Notes: generated from the sequence alone by a model not told the origin. A DNA stretch of 64,000 nt from Aequorivita capsosiphonis DSM 23843 (GCF_000429125.1 NZ_AUBG01000012.1:1-64000); one strand, 5' to 3'. Positions 43,393 through 52,965 are shown, numbered from the stretch's first letter. Numbers and translations: made by a program.

Positions 43393-43786
43393 TTTTCGAA
43401 GTTTAGATAGATTTCATTTATAAAAATAACAAATAGTCTTGTTGATGTTAAGTCCATAATTCGAGCCCGTCCAAGATCACGAACTTTATCTAACTTAGGG
43501 TTAAAATACCGCCACGAATAGCACAAATTAGATCAATTATTAAAACCAAGTATACAATTCATCACGACTCTGAATCTAACGAATGCAACAGACTTTCATT
43601 CTGTTTTTAATGCCATATCAATTTAGCAAAGAATGGTTTATACCTATACTTACTCAAACACAAACAATTGACCATTAATTTATTATAAAGTTAAATTGAT
43701 TAAGACTATTTTTCAGCTATTAAATCGTCTGAAGTCTCACACCTGCCTGCCGCAGGCAGGTCTCAAGTCTCAAATTACAATCCGAC
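43393..43786. other. Gene-free stretch with a GC-rich palindrome
   Basis: No coding sequence is recognisable. The palindrome CCTGCCTGC-C-GCAGGCAGG at 43742-43760 is a member of the family also found inside the flavoprotein gene at 55984-56004. Confidence 0.45.
43742..43760. repeat. CCTGCCTGC palindrome
   Basis: Nine-bp arms surround a single C. The same core occurs in frame inside the coding sequence at 55984-56004, and a half-site lies at about 16388-16396. Confidence 0.7.
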
Positions 43787-43997
43787 GGCTCAAGTTTAAA
43801 CTGGTTATTATTATTGAAACATCTAATTTTCGGCACTTTGTCACCCTTTAGGGAAGGGGTAAGAGCAAAGGGCCGAAAATCCAATTATTTTTACCCTAAC
43901 CCTAAAGGGAATAATTGAATTTCCTACGTTCGAGCCAACTTGAAATCTCCAAAATATGGATTTGAAATTAATATCAACGCTCAATTAAACTAGAGCC
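43787..43997. repeat. 211-bp MITE-like element, copy 2
   Basis: Begins GGCTCAAGTTTAAACTG and ends TTAAACTAGAGCC, inverted with respect to each other. Shared blocks with copy 1 include AAAGGGAATAATTGAATTT and the outer ends. The core GTCACCCTTTAGGGAAGGGG lies in the opposite orientation to copy 1. The element ends 20 bp beyond the clpP stop. Confidence 0.6.
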
Positions 43998-44017
43998 AAT
44001 TCGTCTAAAAAAGGGAG

Positions 44018-44563
44018 CTATTTCATTACTCCATCAACTATTCCGTACTCCACAGATTCTTCGGCATCCATCCAATGATCGCGATTAAAGTCTTTCATTA
44101 CTTTTTCAAATGTCTGTCCGCAGTTTTCTGCTAAGATGCGTGCGCTGATTTCCTTGGTTTTTAAAATTTCCTGGGCGGTAATTTCAATATCGCTTGCAAC
44201 TCCACGAGCGCCACCACTAGGCTGATGAATCATTACTCTGGCGTGTGGCTGAATAAAGCGCTTGCCCTTTTCTCCAGCTGAAAGCAAAATACTCCCCATG
44301 GAAGCTGCCAAGCCAGTACATATAGTTGAAACTGGACTTTTTATTTCGCGTAAGGTATCGTAGATCGAAAAACCCGAAGTAACATATCCGCCTGGACTAT
44401 TAATGTAGAATTTAATTTCATCGTGACTAAGGGCATCCAAATACATCAATCTGTCAACAACGTGTCTTGCGCTTTTATCGTCCACCATTCCCCATAAAAA
44501 AACTTTGCGTTCCTCTAATAATTTACCATCGATTCTATCTTGTACTTTTTCTGTTTTTTTCAT
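44018..44563 (-). CDS. clpP: ClpP-family serine protease subunit
   Basis: This 181-residue Clp protease proteolytic subunit forms the tetradecameric chamber fed by ClpX or ClpA. The catalytic triad is visible: Ser88 in TGLAASMGSILLS, His113 in RVMIHQPSGG and Asp162 in FNRDHWMDAEE. The INSPGGYVTSG motif is intact. The short N-terminus suggests a second, diverged ClpP rather than the longer housekeeping copy, since no clpX lies next to it; that is inference. Confidence 0.85.
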   Translation of the reverse strand: MKKTEKVQDRIDGKLLEERKVFLWGMVDDKSARHVVDRLMYLDALSHDEIKFYINSPGGYVTSGFSIYDTLREIKSPVSTICTGLAASMGSILLSAGEKGKRFIQPHARVMIHQPSGGARGVASDIEITAQEILKTKEISARILAENCGQTFEKVMKDFNRDHWMDAEESVEYGIVDGVMK

Positions 44564-44677
44564 ATTTAGGCCCGCGTAGACGGGTATCTTTTATAATTAT
44601 TTCAAATTTTCAATGTTCTTTAGAGCACTCCCGATAACTGTCTGGAGTACTCGACCAGACAATTCCACTAAAATAAC

Positions 44678-44706
44678 AAAAGGCCTAGCAATACGCCAAG
44701 CCTTTT
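44678..44706 (-). terminator. Terminator after thioredoxin gene
   Basis: AAAAGGC/GCCTTTT arms with weaker inner pairing form a hairpin 26 bp past the minus-strand trxA stop, followed in that direction by a T-rich run. Confidence 0.6.
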
Positions 44707-44731
44707 ATAATTTTATTTTTTAATCGAAATC

Positions 44732-45049
44732 TTACAAAAGCGTGTCAATTGCTTCTGCATAAACGTTTTTAGGAGCAACGCCTACCTGACGCCCTACAAC
44801 CTCACCGTTTTGGAAAACCAAAACCGTTGGGATGTTTCTAACTCCATATTTTGAAGCAAACTCTTGGTTCGCATCTACATCTAATTTCCCTACAACGGCT
44901 TTGCCCTCGTATTCTTTGCTTATTTCTTCAATGATTGGCCCTACCATTCTGCAAGGTCCGCACCAGGCTGCCCAAAAGTCAACCAACACTGGCTTATCAC
45001 TTTTTAAAACCATTTCTTCAAAATTCGCGTCTGTTATTTCTAATGCCAT
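44732..45049 (-). CDS. trxA: Thioredoxin
   Basis: This 105-residue cytosolic disulfide reductase has the active site WCGPC at 29-33 in VLVDFWAAWCGPCRM, the buried Asp in KLDVDANQ, and the cis-Pro loop RNIPTVLVF. Length and sequence are those of housekeeping thioredoxin 1. A -7 box (TACTTTTG on the minus strand, 45072-45079) lies upstream, and a hairpin terminator follows the gene. Confidence 0.95.
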   Translation of the reverse strand: MALEITDANFEEMVLKSDKPVLVDFWAAWCGPCRMVGPIIEEISKEYEGKAVVGKLDVDANQEFASKYGVRNIPTVLVFQNGEVVGRQVGVAPKNVYAEAIDTLL

Positions 45050-45071
45050 AATCTTGTTTTTAATTAATTCC

Positions 45072-45079
45072 CAAAAGTA
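45072..45079 (-). promoter_or_regulatory. -7 promoter box of trxA
   Basis: The minus strand reads TACTTTTG, matching TAnnTTTG, 22 bp before the trxA ATG. No clear -33 TTG is visible. Confidence 0.45.
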
Positions 45080-45162
45080 AGAAATTTTATAAGATAATTT
45101 AGCGTGTTAATATATGTTTAGGAAATGGGGGTATTGTTTATTTCTATTGTCATTAACAATTA

Positions 45163-45227
45163 AGACCAAACAGGTCTCTCATTCTTCGCGTAAAGCTACG
45201 AATGTCGAAGTAAGACCTGTTAGGTCT
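45163..45227. repeat. REP-like inverted arms
   Basis: AGACCAAACAGGTCT (45163-45177) and AGACCTGTTAGGTCT (45213-45227) face each other around a 35-bp core with its own CATTC/GAATG pairing. The right arm is identical to one arm of the hairpin before the RAYT gene. It sits 9 bp past the dnaE stop. Confidence 0.65.
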
Positions 45228-45236
45228 CTCACAGCG

Positions 45237-48200
45237 TCAATTCAATCTATACCGAACTTGCTCTTTCTCCAGCTCGTCCAGCAATTCTTTTGAAATATTC
45301 ACTTTTTGCTTTCTACTAGGCATGGTGAGTTTAATTTTCTCGTTCATTTCATAAACCACAAAAAACAGTTGTTTTTCCCCTTTATGTGTTTGTATCAAAT
45401 CTTTAAGCGAATCAATTCTGCCATCTTCCAAATCGCCTAACGGAATTTGAAGGGTTAGCTTTTTTGAATTGTTTTCCATTACATCGTGAAGCAATTGAAA
45501 ACTGTTATACTGAAGTCGCGGATCTCCCTTTTTACCGGTGTCACGATTTGTCCAGCCTTCTTTTACGAAAACACGGCCATAAATAAAGCTATTCGGAACT
45601 AAGAAATGGCGCCATTTTAAATAATCTTCTCCAAAAATCTTGAATTCATAACTGTCTTCATAGTCCTCTACCGCGAAAATAGCCCAACCTTTTCCAGCTT
45701 TCGATTCTCGGTGTTGCACATCACTTACTACGCCTCCAAAAGTCATTTCCTTGTTCAAGAAATGTTCTAATCTATTAAAATCTGAAACTTTACAATTGGT
45801 AAAACTCTTCATTTCTATTTGGAAATCGTCCAGTGGATGGCCCGAAATATAAACTCCAACCACTTCTTTTTCCTGCTTCAATTTTTTCATCGTGCCCCAT
45901 TGTTCACAAGGTGGCACTTCTGGTTCTGGAATCTGAACTTCACTAGCTCCTCCAAACAAACTAACTTGTGCCGAATTCTCCGTTTCTTGATATTTTGCCG
46001 CATAGCGCAACACTTTTTCAAGAAACATAATCCCATCACCTTCGTCGTGTAAATATTGTGCGCGGTGGGTATCAAAACTGTCAAATCCTCCTGCAAGGGC
46101 TAGGTTTTCAAAAGCTTTTTTGTTTGCCGAACGAAGATCGATACGCTTAGCTAAATCGAAAATGGATTTGTATTTTCCATCTTTCCTATGTTCCACAATG
46201 GTTGCCACGGCACTGCTTCCAACACCTTTTACCGCGCCCATTCCAAAGCGGATGGCACCTTCATCGTTTACAGTAAACTTGTGAAAAGATTCGTTTACGT
46301 CAGGACCTAAAACATTCATTCCCATTCGCTTACATTCGTCCATAAAGAATGTTACTTGCTTTATGTCGCTCATATTGTTGCTCAACACTGCCGCCATATA
46401 TTCTGCGGGATAATGCGCTTTTAAATAGGCGGTTTGGTACGCAATCCAAGCGTAACACGTAGAGTGCGATTTGTTAAAGGCGTAACTCGCAAAGGCTTCC
46501 CAATCCTTCCAGATTTTCTCTAATTTTACGGCATCGTGACCTTTTTCTGAAGCTTGAGCAATAAATTGCGGTTTCATTTTATCAAGAACAGCTATCTGCT
46601 TTTTACCCATCGCTTTCCGCAAAACATCTGCTTCACCTTTGGTAAATCCAGCCAATTTCTGCGAGAGCAACATCACCTGCTCTTGATAAACCGTAATCCC
46701 GTAAGTTTCCTCTAAATATTCCTCCATTGCAGGAAGATCGTATTCAATTTCCTCCTCGCCGTGCTTTCTTTTTACGAAACTGGGAATATATTCCATCGGC
46801 CCAGGACGGTACAAGGCGTTCATTGCAATTAAATCTGCAAAGACCGTTGGTTTTAATTCCTTCATATATTTCTGCATTCCGGCAGATTCATATTGGAAGA
46901 TCCCAACGGTTTCCCCTCTTTGGAAGAGTTCGTATGTTTTTACATCGTCGAGCGGAAAAAAGTCTGGATCGAGGTCAATATCGTGTTTGTGCTTTACAAG
47001 TTTTACGGTGTCTTTTATAAGCGTCAAGGTTTTTAGACCCAAAAAGTCCATCTTTAACAAGCCTGCACTTTCCACAACCGAGTTGTCAAACTGAGTCACA
47101 TATAAATCGGAGTCTTTAGCTGTGGCAACCGGGACGAAATTAGTAATATCACTGGGTGTAATAATCACTCCACACGCGTGAATCCCTGTGTTTCTAACAG
47201 AACCTTCTAATATTTTTGCCTGATTTATGGTTTGTGCCTCCAAATCACTTCCTTTGGAAAGATTTAAAAGCTCCTGCACCTTCGGAAGCTCGTCGCTACG
47301 GAAACGACTTCGCAATTCCGCATCACTAAAGCCGAAGATTTTATTCAGCTTGGTCATATTCGGAATAAGCTTCGAAATCCGATCCGCTTCATTCAATGGT
47401 AAATCCAGCACCCGCGCCGTATCGCGAATGGAAGATTTTGCCGCCATGGTGCCGTAAGTGATGATCTGCGCCACTTGATTACTCCCGTATTTGTTGATAA
47501 CGTAATCCATGACCCTACTTCGGCCTTCGTCATCAAAATCGATATCAATATCGGGCATACTTACACGATCCGGATTAAGGAAACGCTCAAAAAGCAAATC
47601 GTACATAATGGGATCGATATTGGTAATTCCCAAACAATAGGCCACGGCACTTCCCGCTGCCGATCCACGCCCGGGACCTACGGAAACGTCCATTCTTCGG
47701 GCTTCGGCGATAAAATCCTGTACAATCAAAAAGTAACCCGGATAACCTGTATTGGCAATTACTTCCAATTCAAAATCAAGGCGTTGTTTTATTTCTTTAA
47801 TCCGATCTGATGCTTCTTCTGGAAACTCAAAACTGGTAAGCGCTTCATAGGAAACCTCTATCAATTCAGGATACCGACGTTTAGCGCCTTCATAAGTTAA
47901 ATGTCTTAAAAATGCATTCTCACCGCGTTTACCACCATCAACATCTCCGGGATCCAAAAATTCCTCGGGAATTCCAAAATTGGGAAGCAGGACGTCGCGA
48001 TGTAAAGAGTAAGATTCAATTTTTGAAACAACCTCCTCTATATTTAAAATTGCTTCAGGAAGGTCTTTAAACAAGGCCTTTATTTCGTCCTGACCTTTAA
48101 AATAATACTCTTGGTTTGGCAAGCCGTATCGATATCCGCGGCCACGTCCTATTGGAGTCGCCTGCTTTTCGCCATCTTTTACGCAGAGCAAAATATCGTG

Positions 48201-49646
48201 GGCATTGGCATCTTCCTTATCTATATAATAGGTGTTGTTACAGGCAACGAGCTTTACGTTATTGCGTTTTGCCATATTGACCAAAACATCGTTTACGCGC
48301 TTTTCATCTTCTTGATCGTGGCGCATAATTTCCACATAAAGATCCTCCCCAAACATTTCCTTCCACCAAAGCAAAGCCTCTTCAGCTTGGTTCTCACCTA
48401 TATTCAAAATCTTTCCGGGTACCTCGCCAGTAAGGCTTCCCGTTAAAACAATAATATCTTTTTTATACTTCTCTACTATATTTTTATCAATTCGAGGTAC
48501 GTAATAAAAACCCTCCGTATAGGCAATAGAAGACATTTTTGCCAAATTGTGGTAGCCACTTTTATTTTTGGCAAGCATAACAATTTGGTAACCATTGTCC
48601 TTGTGGCTTTTGTTGAGATGATCTTCGCACACAAAAAACTCGCAGCCTACAATACCTTTTAATTCTTTGTCCTTATCTTCTTCGGAAAGAGATTTGTTAT
48701 AATTGCTAACCGCCTGCACAAAGTGAAAAGCGCCCATCATGTTTCCGGTATCAGTCATTGCCACCGCCTTCATATTGTTTGCCGCCGCCGCCTTTACCAA
48801 ATCTCCAGTACTAGACGTAGATTGCAAAATGGAATACTGCGAATGATTGTGAAGGTGAACAAAAGGTGCTTCCTCTAAAGTAGCAATGTTTTCCTTTATT
48901 TCTTCGGAAGAAATCTCTTCGGTATCCGAAGCGGCTTGCATTTGCTTCCGGATTTTTTCCGAAGCTTTTTTAAGATTGATATGCTTTAGCCCGATTAATT
49001 GGATCGTCTTCGGATTTACTTCTGAAAAATTTTCGAAGTAATCTGGCTGAACATCTAATTCTTCTTTTGTAAATATCTGACGTCGCACCAATTCCAAAAA
49101 GCAACGTGTTGTTGCCTCAACATCTGCGGTTGCGTTGTGCGCGTCGCCGAAAGTTTCGTTAAAAAGGTATTGGTGAAGTTCGGTTAAAGTTGGTAGTTTA
49201 AACTTTCCTCCACGCCCACCTGGAATTTGGCAAAGCTGGGCAGTAGTCTCGGTACAAGTGTCCAAAACAGGCAAGTTGGGCAACGGATTTTCCATTCCCA
49301 TGCGGAAAAATTCCGCTCCCATAATATTAAGGTCGAAGCCAACATTTTGACCGACAAGGAATTTAGTTTTTGAAAGCGCAGTATTAAATTTTTCAATTAC
49401 TTCTTCTAAAGAAATCCCTTCAGCAGTTGCCAATTCGGTAGAAATTCCGTGGATTTTTTCAGCATCAAAGGGAATATTAAAACCTTCAGGCTGCACCAAA
49501 TAATCTTGATGCTCAATTAAATTCCCCATTTCATCGTGCAACTGCCAAGCGATCTGGATACAGCGTGGCCAGTTATCAGTATCGCTAACGGGAGCGTTAA
49601 AACGTTTGGGAAGCCCTGTGGTTTCTGTATCGAAAATTAAATACAT
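45237..49646 (-). CDS. dnaE: DNA polymerase III alpha subunit with fused proofreading exonuclease
   Basis: This 1469-residue replicative polymerase starts with a DEDDh exonuclease (1 to about 190: YLIFDTETTGLP, GQNVGFDLNIMG, HNATADVEATTRCF). A PHP domain follows (HLHNHSQYSILQS at about 262), then the C-family polymerase palm with SVGPGRGSAAGS and the catalytic Asps in VSMPDIDIDFDDEGR at about 700, YRPGPMEYIPSFVKRKHG, and a C-terminal OB domain (VSDVQHRESKAGKGWA). The built-in exonuclease replaces a separate DnaQ; I recall it from other flavobacterial DnaE proteins. The gene is apparently monocistronic. Confidence 0.95.
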   Translation of the reverse strand: MYLIFDTETTGLPKRFNAPVSDTDNWPRCIQIAWQLHDEMGNLIEHQDYLVQPEGFNIPFDAEKIHGISTELATAEGISLEEVIEKFNTALSKTKFLVGQNVGFDLNIMGAEFFRMGMENPLPNLPVLDTCTETTAQLCQIPGGRGGKFKLPTLTELHQYLFNETFGDAHNATADVEATTRCFLELVRRQIFTKEELDVQPDYFENFSEVNPKTIQLIGLKHINLKKASEKIRKQMQAASDTEEISSEEIKENIATLEEAPFVHLHNHSQYSILQSTSSTGDLVKAAAANNMKAVAMTDTGNMMGAFHFVQAVSNYNKSLSEEDKDKELKGIVGCEFFVCEDHLNKSHKDNGYQIVMLAKNKSGYHNLAKMSSIAYTEGFYYVPRIDKNIVEKYKKDIIVLTGSLTGEVPGKILNIGENQAEEALLWWKEMFGEDLYVEIMRHDQEDEKRVNDVLVNMAKRNNVKLVACNNTYYIDKEDANAHDILLCVKDGEKQATPIGRGRGYRYGLPNQEYYFKGQDEIKALFKDLPEAILNIEEVVSKIESYSLHRDVLLPNFGIPEEFLDPGDVDGGKRGENAFLRHLTYEGAKRRYPELIEVSYEALTSFEFPEEASDRIKEIKQRLDFELEVIANTGYPGYFLIVQDFIAEARRMDVSVGPGRGSAAGSAVAYCLGITNIDPIMYDLLFERFLNPDRVSMPDIDIDFDDEGRSRVMDYVINKYGSNQVAQIITYGTMAAKSSIRDTARVLDLPLNEADRISKLIPNMTKLNKIFGFSDAELRSRFRSDELPKVQELLNLSKGSDLEAQTINQAKILEGSVRNTGIHACGVIITPSDITNFVPVATAKDSDLYVTQFDNSVVESAGLLKMDFLGLKTLTLIKDTVKLVKHKHDIDLDPDFFPLDDVKTYELFQRGETVGIFQYESAGMQKYMKELKPTVFADLIAMNALYRPGPMEYIPSFVKRKHGEEEIEYDLPAMEEYLEETYGITVYQEQVMLLSQKLAGFTKGEADVLRKAMGKKQIAVLDKMKPQFIAQASEKGHDAVKLEKIWKDWEAFASYAFNKSHSTCYAWIAYQTAYLKAHYPAEYMAAVLSNNMSDIKQVTFFMDECKRMGMNVLGPDVNESFHKFTVNDEGAIRFGMGAVKGVGSSAVATIVEHRKDGKYKSIFDLAKRIDLRSANKKAFENLALAGGFDSFDTHRAQYLHDEGDGIMFLEKVLRYAAKYQETENSAQVSLFGGASEVQIPEPEVPPCEQWGTMKKLKQEKEVVGVYISGHPLDDFQIEMKSFTNCKVSDFNRLEHFLNKEMTFGGVVSDVQHRESKAGKGWAIFAVEDYEDSYEFKIFGEDYLKWRHFLVPNSFIYGRVFVKEGWTNRDTGKKGDPRLQYNSFQLLHDVMENNSKKLTLQIPLGDLEDGRIDSLKDLIQTHKGEKQLFFVVYEMNEKIKLTMPSRKQKVNISKELLDELEKEQVRYRLN

Positions 49647-49839
49647 TGAATGTTATTTATTGTTTATTATTATTGATTATTGCAATTGCTTACTGCCTAT
49701 TGAAAGTTGGTATTTGTAAAGCTTTTGAACTTTCAACCTGAAACTTGGAACTTGAAACCTCGAAATTGAACCTTGAAGGTAAAAATAGAAAAATCCCTGT
49801 CTTTGATGAAGCAAAAATACGAGGAGTTGTTCACAAAAA

Positions 49840-49866
49840 AAACCATTCCCAAATAGGGAACGGTTT
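49840..49866 (-). terminator. Terminator after the DUF2383 gene
   Basis: An 11-bp stem (AAACCATTCCC/GGGAACGGTTT, one G-T pair) with loop AAATA is followed on the minus strand by eight or more T's. It lies 30 bp past the gene's stop. Confidence 0.8.
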
Positions 49867-49895
49867 CATTTTTTCTTAATCATAGTTCTTAACTT

Positions 49896-50345
49896 CTAAG
49901 AAACTATCGCTTCAAAATTTTTGGCACTTTGCCACGCACTGTTAATGCTGTTGCGCTGATTGGTTAAAATTTTCTGGGTTGTTGGAGGCAATGTAGTATC
50001 TTTAATTACTTCATCATACTCTTCAACAGCGGCTTTTTCACCTTTTTGAACTTCGCCTAAAATAGTTTCTTCGTTGTTTGAAGAAAAGGCGGTTTCAATA
50101 TCCATCCACGTTCTGTGCATGGTTCCAGTGGCACTTCCACCTTTCTCAGGGGTTTCGCCATAGTTTTTAATTTCAGTCTTTAATTCGTGACCAAAATCGT
50201 AACGTTTTTGAGCCTGTTCGGTAAAGAACTGCTTCATTTGAGTATTTTCCACTTTTTCGGCAGCTTGCTTATAACCCTTTTCGGCATCATAATTTTTCTC
50301 CAACAGCTCGTTTAATTTATTTGACATTTTTTCAGTAAACTTCAT
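49896..50345 (-). CDS. DUF2383/PA2169-type four-helix-bundle protein
   Basis: This cytosolic protein of about 149 residues starts MKFTEKMSNKLNELLEKNYDAEKGY. The two ferritin-like segments are KLNELLEKNYDAEKGYKQAAEKVENTQMKQFF and HRTWMDIETAFSSNNEETILGEVQKGEKAAVEEYDEVIK, the DUF2383 pattern. Family members are stress-induced and of unknown function. I chose the ATG at 50345; the frame extends to 50387 with a basic stretch unlikely to be translated. Confidence 0.8.
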   Translation of the reverse strand: MKFTEKMSNKLNELLEKNYDAEKGYKQAAEKVENTQMKQFFTEQAQKRYDFGHELKTEIKNYGETPEKGGSATGTMHRTWMDIETAFSSNNEETILGEVQKGEKAAVEEYDEVIKDTTLPPTTQKILTNQRNSINSAWQSAKNFEAIVS

Positions 50346-50529
50346 CATCTTTCGTTTTAAATTATACAGTTGTTTTTTCTTCATCATTCCTCTAAAGACA
50401 ACTGCTCAACTTCATTCGGATATATCCTAATATAGCATTAACAAAGGCGTTCAACGAAGTATTAACCTAAGTTTAGTGTAAATTAACAAGGTTTAACCTT
50501 TTGAAGGGAGTTTTAAGAAATGGTGGGAT

Positions 50530-51324
50530 TTAATAGGTTACATTGAAAGCACCTACCGTTATTTCAGATCTATTTGTGACGAAAGAAAAAGTTCCCTCAA
50601 TAGTTCTTTCTGAAATATTGTGCTCTAGGATAGTTATCAATCCTTCCTCGGTTGTATCTAGCCCATCTGCATCTTGGTATTTTGCATTGAACCCTGATCT
50701 CGGAATTGTATATGCATCAGGCTCAACATTGGAAGGCATCGAAATTACAATTTGTGAATTAGCTCCTACTCCGGCAATAACGAGCGTGTTGCCTGTGTCG
50801 TTAGCTGAAACAGAAAGAGGCGTAAACGTGTCGCCGTTCACTTTTGCACTAAAAGTTCCTGCGTTGGTAGGATCTGTAATTTCTGCGCCAGCGTAAGAAA
50901 TATTGTGCAATACACCTTTTGAAACATAAATGGTATCAATCCCCGGCAGAAAAGCATTAAAACGAAAAGTACCCGTGAGTGTTTTGTTTGCTTCATTCAC
51001 TTCTGAAATAGTTATCATTCCTTCTCCATCAGGCCTAGAACTATACGTATTTCCTCCAAGGCCCTGAAAAACGGCGTAATTGGGGCGCCCTTCAGCGATG
51101 GTAAAATTACCTTCAGCCAATTGCGAAAGTTGCAAGGTTAACGTTTCTAGTTGTGTAAATCCCTGAATGGTAAGGCTGCCGTCGTCATTTAACGAAGCTC
51201 GCGCATCATTGGAAGCATAAAAGTTATTGTCAATATTTGCTTGAAGCGCCGGATCATTTTTTTCAATATCTTCGCAAGAGAAAAGCGACAATGCGGCTAA
51301 AAGGAAAAATATATATTTTTGCAT
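50530..51324 (-). CDS. Lipoprotein with two DUF6252-like domains
   Basis: This lipoprotein of about 264 residues starts MQKYIFFLLAALSLFSC with Cys17; the frame opens further upstream at 51387, but that form would bury the lipobox. The mature part has two tandem beta domains of about 120 residues, each with a start like NNFYASNDARASL or AKVNGDTFTPLSVSA and an end like GTFRFNAFLPGIDTIYVSKGVL or GTFSFVTNRSEITVGAFNVTY. It resembles the single-domain lipoprotein at 41096. Its function is unknown. It is transcribed divergently from rpsP. Confidence 0.6.
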   Translation of the reverse strand: MQKYIFFLLAALSLFSCEDIEKNDPALQANIDNNFYASNDARASLNDDGSLTIQGFTQLETLTLQLSQLAEGNFTIAEGRPNYAVFQGLGGNTYSSRPDGEGMITISEVNEANKTLTGTFRFNAFLPGIDTIYVSKGVLHNISYAGAEITDPTNAGTFSAKVNGDTFTPLSVSANDTGNTLVIAGVGANSQIVISMPSNVEPDAYTIPRSGFNAKYQDADGLDTTEEGLITILEHNISERTIEGTFSFVTNRSEITVGAFNVTY

Positions 51325-51376
51325 TTTTGAGAGTTCGTTAGGGATTTTGACAAATGTAAAGAAAAACTTTAATTGA

Positions 51377-51408
51377 TTGAGTTTCAAAAAGAAAATATAC
51401 TATCTTTG
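51377..51408 (+). promoter_or_regulatory. rpsP-rimM promoter
   Basis: TTG at 51377-51379 and TATCTTTG at 51401-51408 are 21 bp apart, a textbook Bacteroidetes -33/-7 pair. The rpsP ATG is 50 bp downstream. Confidence 0.75.
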
Positions 51409-51458
51409 CCGTCCTTAATTATAACCGGAGTCGGGAACTCCAAAAATTAATTCATAAC

Positions 51459-52088
51459 ATGCCTGTAAAAATCAGACTACAAAGACGCGGAAAGAAAGGG
51501 AAACCTTATTTCTGGATTATCGCGGCGGACGGCCGTAGCAAAAGAGATGGTAAATACCTTGAAAAAATTGGTTTTTACAATCCAACAACCAACCCTGCAC
51601 AGATTGACCTTGATGTTGACAAAGCTGTAACTTGGCTTCAAAATGGAGCACAACCTACAGATACTGTTCGTGCGATTCTTTCTTATAAAGGCGCTTTATT
51701 GAAAAATCACCTTGCTGGTGGTGTTCGTAAAGGTGCTTTAACCGAGGAACAAGCAGAAGCAAAATTCAACGAATGGTTGGAGACTAAAAAAGGTTCTATT
51801 GACAGCAAAAGAGCAACACTAACTGAAGCTGAGGAGAAAGATAAAGCTGAAAAACTTGCCGCTGAAAAAGCAGTAAGTGATAAGCGCGCCGCTGAGGCAG
51901 CCGCTGCTGCTGCTCCTGCTGAAGAAGAAGTTGAAGCAACTGCTGAGGCTACAGAAGGTGAGTCTACTGAAACTGCAACAGAGGAAGCTCCGGCTGCCAA
52001 AAGTGCAATTGAAGAAGCTGCTGATGAAGCTAAGGAAGACAATTCTTCTTCTGCTAAAGCTACAGAGAACAAAGGAAAAGAAGCTTAA
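51459..52088 (+). CDS. rpsP: 30S ribosomal protein S16 with long Ala/Glu-rich tail
   Basis: Residues 1-85 are standard S16 (MPVKIRLQRRGKKGKPYFWIIAAD, KYLEKIGFYNP, WLQNGAQPTDTVRAILSYKG). The protein is 209 residues against about 80-90 in E. coli. The extra part (about 95-209) is a charged coiled-coil segment followed by an Ala/Glu/Thr-rich disordered tail. I recall similar extensions in other Bacteroidota S16 proteins. It is followed after 11 bp by rimM, a usual partner, and preceded by a consensus promoter. Confidence 0.95.
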   Translation: MPVKIRLQRRGKKGKPYFWIIAADGRSKRDGKYLEKIGFYNPTTNPAQIDLDVDKAVTWLQNGAQPTDTVRAILSYKGALLKNHLAGGVRKGALTEEQAEAKFNEWLETKKGSIDSKRATLTEAEEKDKAEKLAAEKAVSDKRAAEAAAAAAPAEEEVEATAEATEGESTETATEEAPAAKSAIEEAADEAKEDNSSSAKATENKGKEA

Positions 52089-52099
52089 GTTAAATAACG

Positions 52100-52624
52100 A
52101 TGCAAAAGGAGAACTGCTTCTACTTGGGCAAAATCGTTAGGAAATATAGCTTTAAAGGGGAACTGCTCGTAAAACTTGATACGGACGAACCCGAACTTTT
52201 TACTGAAATGGAATCGGTTTTTGTGGAACGACGCAAAAACCTGATTCCATTTTTTATTGAAGAAAGTTCCTTGCACAAAAGCGAACTTTTACGCGTGCGC
52301 TTTGAAGATGTAAACAATGAAGACGAAGCCGATGCACTTATTGGCGCGCATCTTTATCTTCCCCTAGAATTTCTTCCAAAACTTACCGGTAACAAATTCT
52401 ACTATCACGAAATTATAGGTTATACAGCTGAGGACGAATCTTTCGGAAAGATTGGTGAGATAACTGGTGTAAATGATACCACCTCACAGGCTCTATTTGA
52501 AATAGACCGAGATGGAAAACAAATCTTAATCCCAATGATTGACCATTTTATTAAAAAAGTGGACCGCGAAAAGAAAACAATACTTTTAGAGGTTCCCGAT
52601 GGTCTTATAGATCTGTATATATAG
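52100..52624 (+). CDS. rimM: Ribosome maturation factor RimM
   Basis: This 174-residue protein binds S19 in the assembling 30S head. The N-terminal barrel starts CFYLGKIVRKYSFKGELLVKLDTDEPE, and the PRC-like C-terminal barrel has FYYHEIIGYTAEDE, IGEITGVNDTTSQALFEI and LIPMIDHFIKKVDREKKTILLEVPDGLIDLY. Start and length fit the family. It is the second gene of the rpsP operon. Confidence 0.95.
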   Translation: MQKENCFYLGKIVRKYSFKGELLVKLDTDEPELFTEMESVFVERRKNLIPFFIEESSLHKSELLRVRFEDVNNEDEADALIGAHLYLPLEFLPKLTGNKFYYHEIIGYTAEDESFGKIGEITGVNDTTSQALFEIDRDGKQILIPMIDHFIKKVDREKKTILLEVPDGLIDLYI

Positions 52625-52965
52625 GTTTATGTAAGGCTTGGAATACTAAACCTACAATATGATTCGCAGTATATTCTTCATTTAGCGCTATCTACGATTT
52701 CTTATTGCATCTCTATATCATATAAGAAAGAGATCTAAACTTCAATTTGCATTTTAAACCTACATGAAGCATAAGTGCTCATATCTGTCTAGAATTAAAA
52801 ATCCACTTTATAAACGCTCCTAAGATTCATAAGATTACTTGAAAGCTGCTATTTTTTTTAGAGGCTTATCATCTTAAAAACCAACACCTTTGTTAATACC
52901 TATTTAGAATTCCCAAGAATTATTTATCTTTAAGTTGAAAGAAAATTAACTTAAAAGAAATAGCT
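52625..52965. other. Intergenic region after rimM
   Basis: No gene and no strong hairpin seen. A near-consensus TATCTTTA at 52925-52932 could belong to the promoter of the next gene, without a well-placed -33 box. Confidence 0.35.

Noticed and set aside
51707-52072. Long open frame antisense to the rpsP tail
   Set aside because: It is Ala/Ser-rich only because it mirrors the Ala/Glu codons of the S16 extension; no promoter or conserved pattern.
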